Assembly: GCA_002469305.1 (NCBI GenBank)
Contig: DKEY01000133.1
Span: 1 to 5,348, forward strand
Length of the DNA stretch: 5,348 nucleotides
Direction of reading: 5' to 3'
From: Sulfurospirillum sp. UBA6810
GTDB taxonomy: Bacteria > Campylobacterota > Campylobacteria > Campylobacterales > Sulfurospirillaceae
Position 1 is the stretch's first letter; every line of letters begins with the position of its first letter. Positions 5,014 through 5,348 of this stretch are shown in pieces. The position numbers and the translations under genes were made by a program. The notes beneath the pieces were generated by a model. It worked only from the letters and a program-made list of their open reading frames with translations. It did no database searches and was not told the DNA's origin.

Positions 5014-5259
5014 ACATAATCCTCTAGTTGTATACCCTCTTTTCTTAATTTTACGATCCAAATGAATTGTTTTGATAAGAGTGGTGCAAAAGAACTTTTC
5101 TTGTCATATAAGGAAAAATTGAATACATGGAGAAGGTTGTTGAAAGACTTCATCGCGTTATCGAAACGAGCTGGTCTTTAATTAGATAGCACACAATTAA
5201 ATACAATATGTATACTTTACGATATGAATATTACTGTGCCTTAATTTAAGGCATTAGTC
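5014..5259. other. Intergenic stretch without a convincing gene
   Basis: No RNA gene, clear promoter or ORF with a ribosome binding site can be supported here. A rightward 39-codon ORF (5062-5181, beginning MNCFDKSGAK and ending SKRAGL) has reasonable protein-like composition, including KLNTWRRLLKDFIALSKR, but no Shine-Dalgarno. It could be a gene remnant. The leftward 64-codon ORF over 4959-5153 lacks a ribosome binding site and runs through the terminator hairpin and the small ORF, so it is treated as a shadow. Confidence 0.5.
5237..5253 (-). terminator. Palindrome after the partial right-edge gene, possible weak terminator
   Basis: TGCCTTAA and TTAAGGCA are exact reverse complements around a single central base, seven bases past the stop codon of the leftward partial gene. 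An RNA stem of about six pairs could form with an AU loop. There is no T-run after it on the minus strand, so this may equally be a protein-binding palindrome. Confidence 0.35.
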
Positions 5260-5348
5260 CTAAAACGATAATGCTCTCTGAATAGCATCAAATCGCTCGG
5301 CTTTGTCTTTGTATTCTGCAAGCTCTTCTTGGTGCTTCAATTCAATCT
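5260..5348 (-). CDS. 3' end of a leftward gene, last 28 codons (partial)
   Basis: Reading leftward from the window edge, an open frame of 28 codons ends with TAG at 5260-5262. The residues IELKHQEELAEYKDKAERF are charged and heptad-like, followed by DAIQRALSF, suggesting a C-terminal coiled coil or long helix. Codon usage resembles the neighbouring genes and the palindrome just after the stop supports a gene end here. The family cannot be judged from this fragment. The gene lies upstream of the toxin-like unit, in the same direction as the two operons but separated from them by about 600 bases. Confidence 0.65.
   Translation of the reverse strand, partial: IELKHQEELAEYKDKAERFDAIQRALSF

Noticed and set aside
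4959..5153. Leftward 64-codon ORF
   Set aside because: It has no Shine-Dalgarno at its start, and its C-terminal codons are simply the complement of the terminator hairpin and the end of the 22-codon ORF.
1..5348. tRNA genes, CRISPR arrays, insertion sequences or attachment-site repeats
   Set aside because: No cloverleaf, regularly spaced repeats, transposase or matching att-like direct repeats flanking the recombinase gene were found by reading both strands.

Overview
The window is an AT-rich, tightly packed accessory region. It is probably a prophage, plasmid or integrative element from a member of the Campylobacterota (Sulfurospirillum/Sulfurimonas/Arcobacter type). That assignment is inference. 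It rests on the XerH/XerT-like architecture of the recombinase at 948-2021, the base composition, and gene types typical of mobile elements: an ASCH protein, small zinc-ribbon proteins, an sce7726-like nuclease-fold protein and short orphan ORFs.

Region by region: (1) 1-849 is a leftward operon of small unknown genes (79, 54 and 121 aa), with the ribosome binding site of a further gene at the left edge. The 54-aa gene is easily missed because of its length. (2) 882-939 holds the promoter of that operon plus a 27-bp inverted-repeat operator. (3) 948-4628 is a second leftward operon: a 245-aa coiled-coil protein with a Cys/His cluster, a 74-aa zinc ribbon, a 120-aa ASCH protein, a 417-aa sce7726-like PD-(D/E)XK protein and a 357-aa XerH-like recombinase. 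Its genes overlap or lie within about 30 bases of each other. (4) 4659-4715 is its promoter, carrying a near-identical copy of the same operator in the same position. (5) 4757-5013 is a rightward unit. A strong Shine-Dalgarno and a 22-codon hydrophobic ORF are locked inside a long fold-back leader, and the ORF is followed by a terminator-like hairpin. The layout resembles a type I toxin mRNA. (6) 5014-5259 has no convincing gene. (7) 5260-5348 is the 3' end of another leftward gene.

The two leftward operons almost certainly respond to the same regulator. A 33-bp block matching at 30 of 33 positions sits directly against the -35 box of both, and no regulator gene is visible here. Two points stand out besides the twin operators. 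The recombinase has lost most of the catalytic residues of its family, so it may be a DNA-binding protein rather than an active integrase. The 22-aa ORF has a start region paired over 19 bases with the upstream leader.
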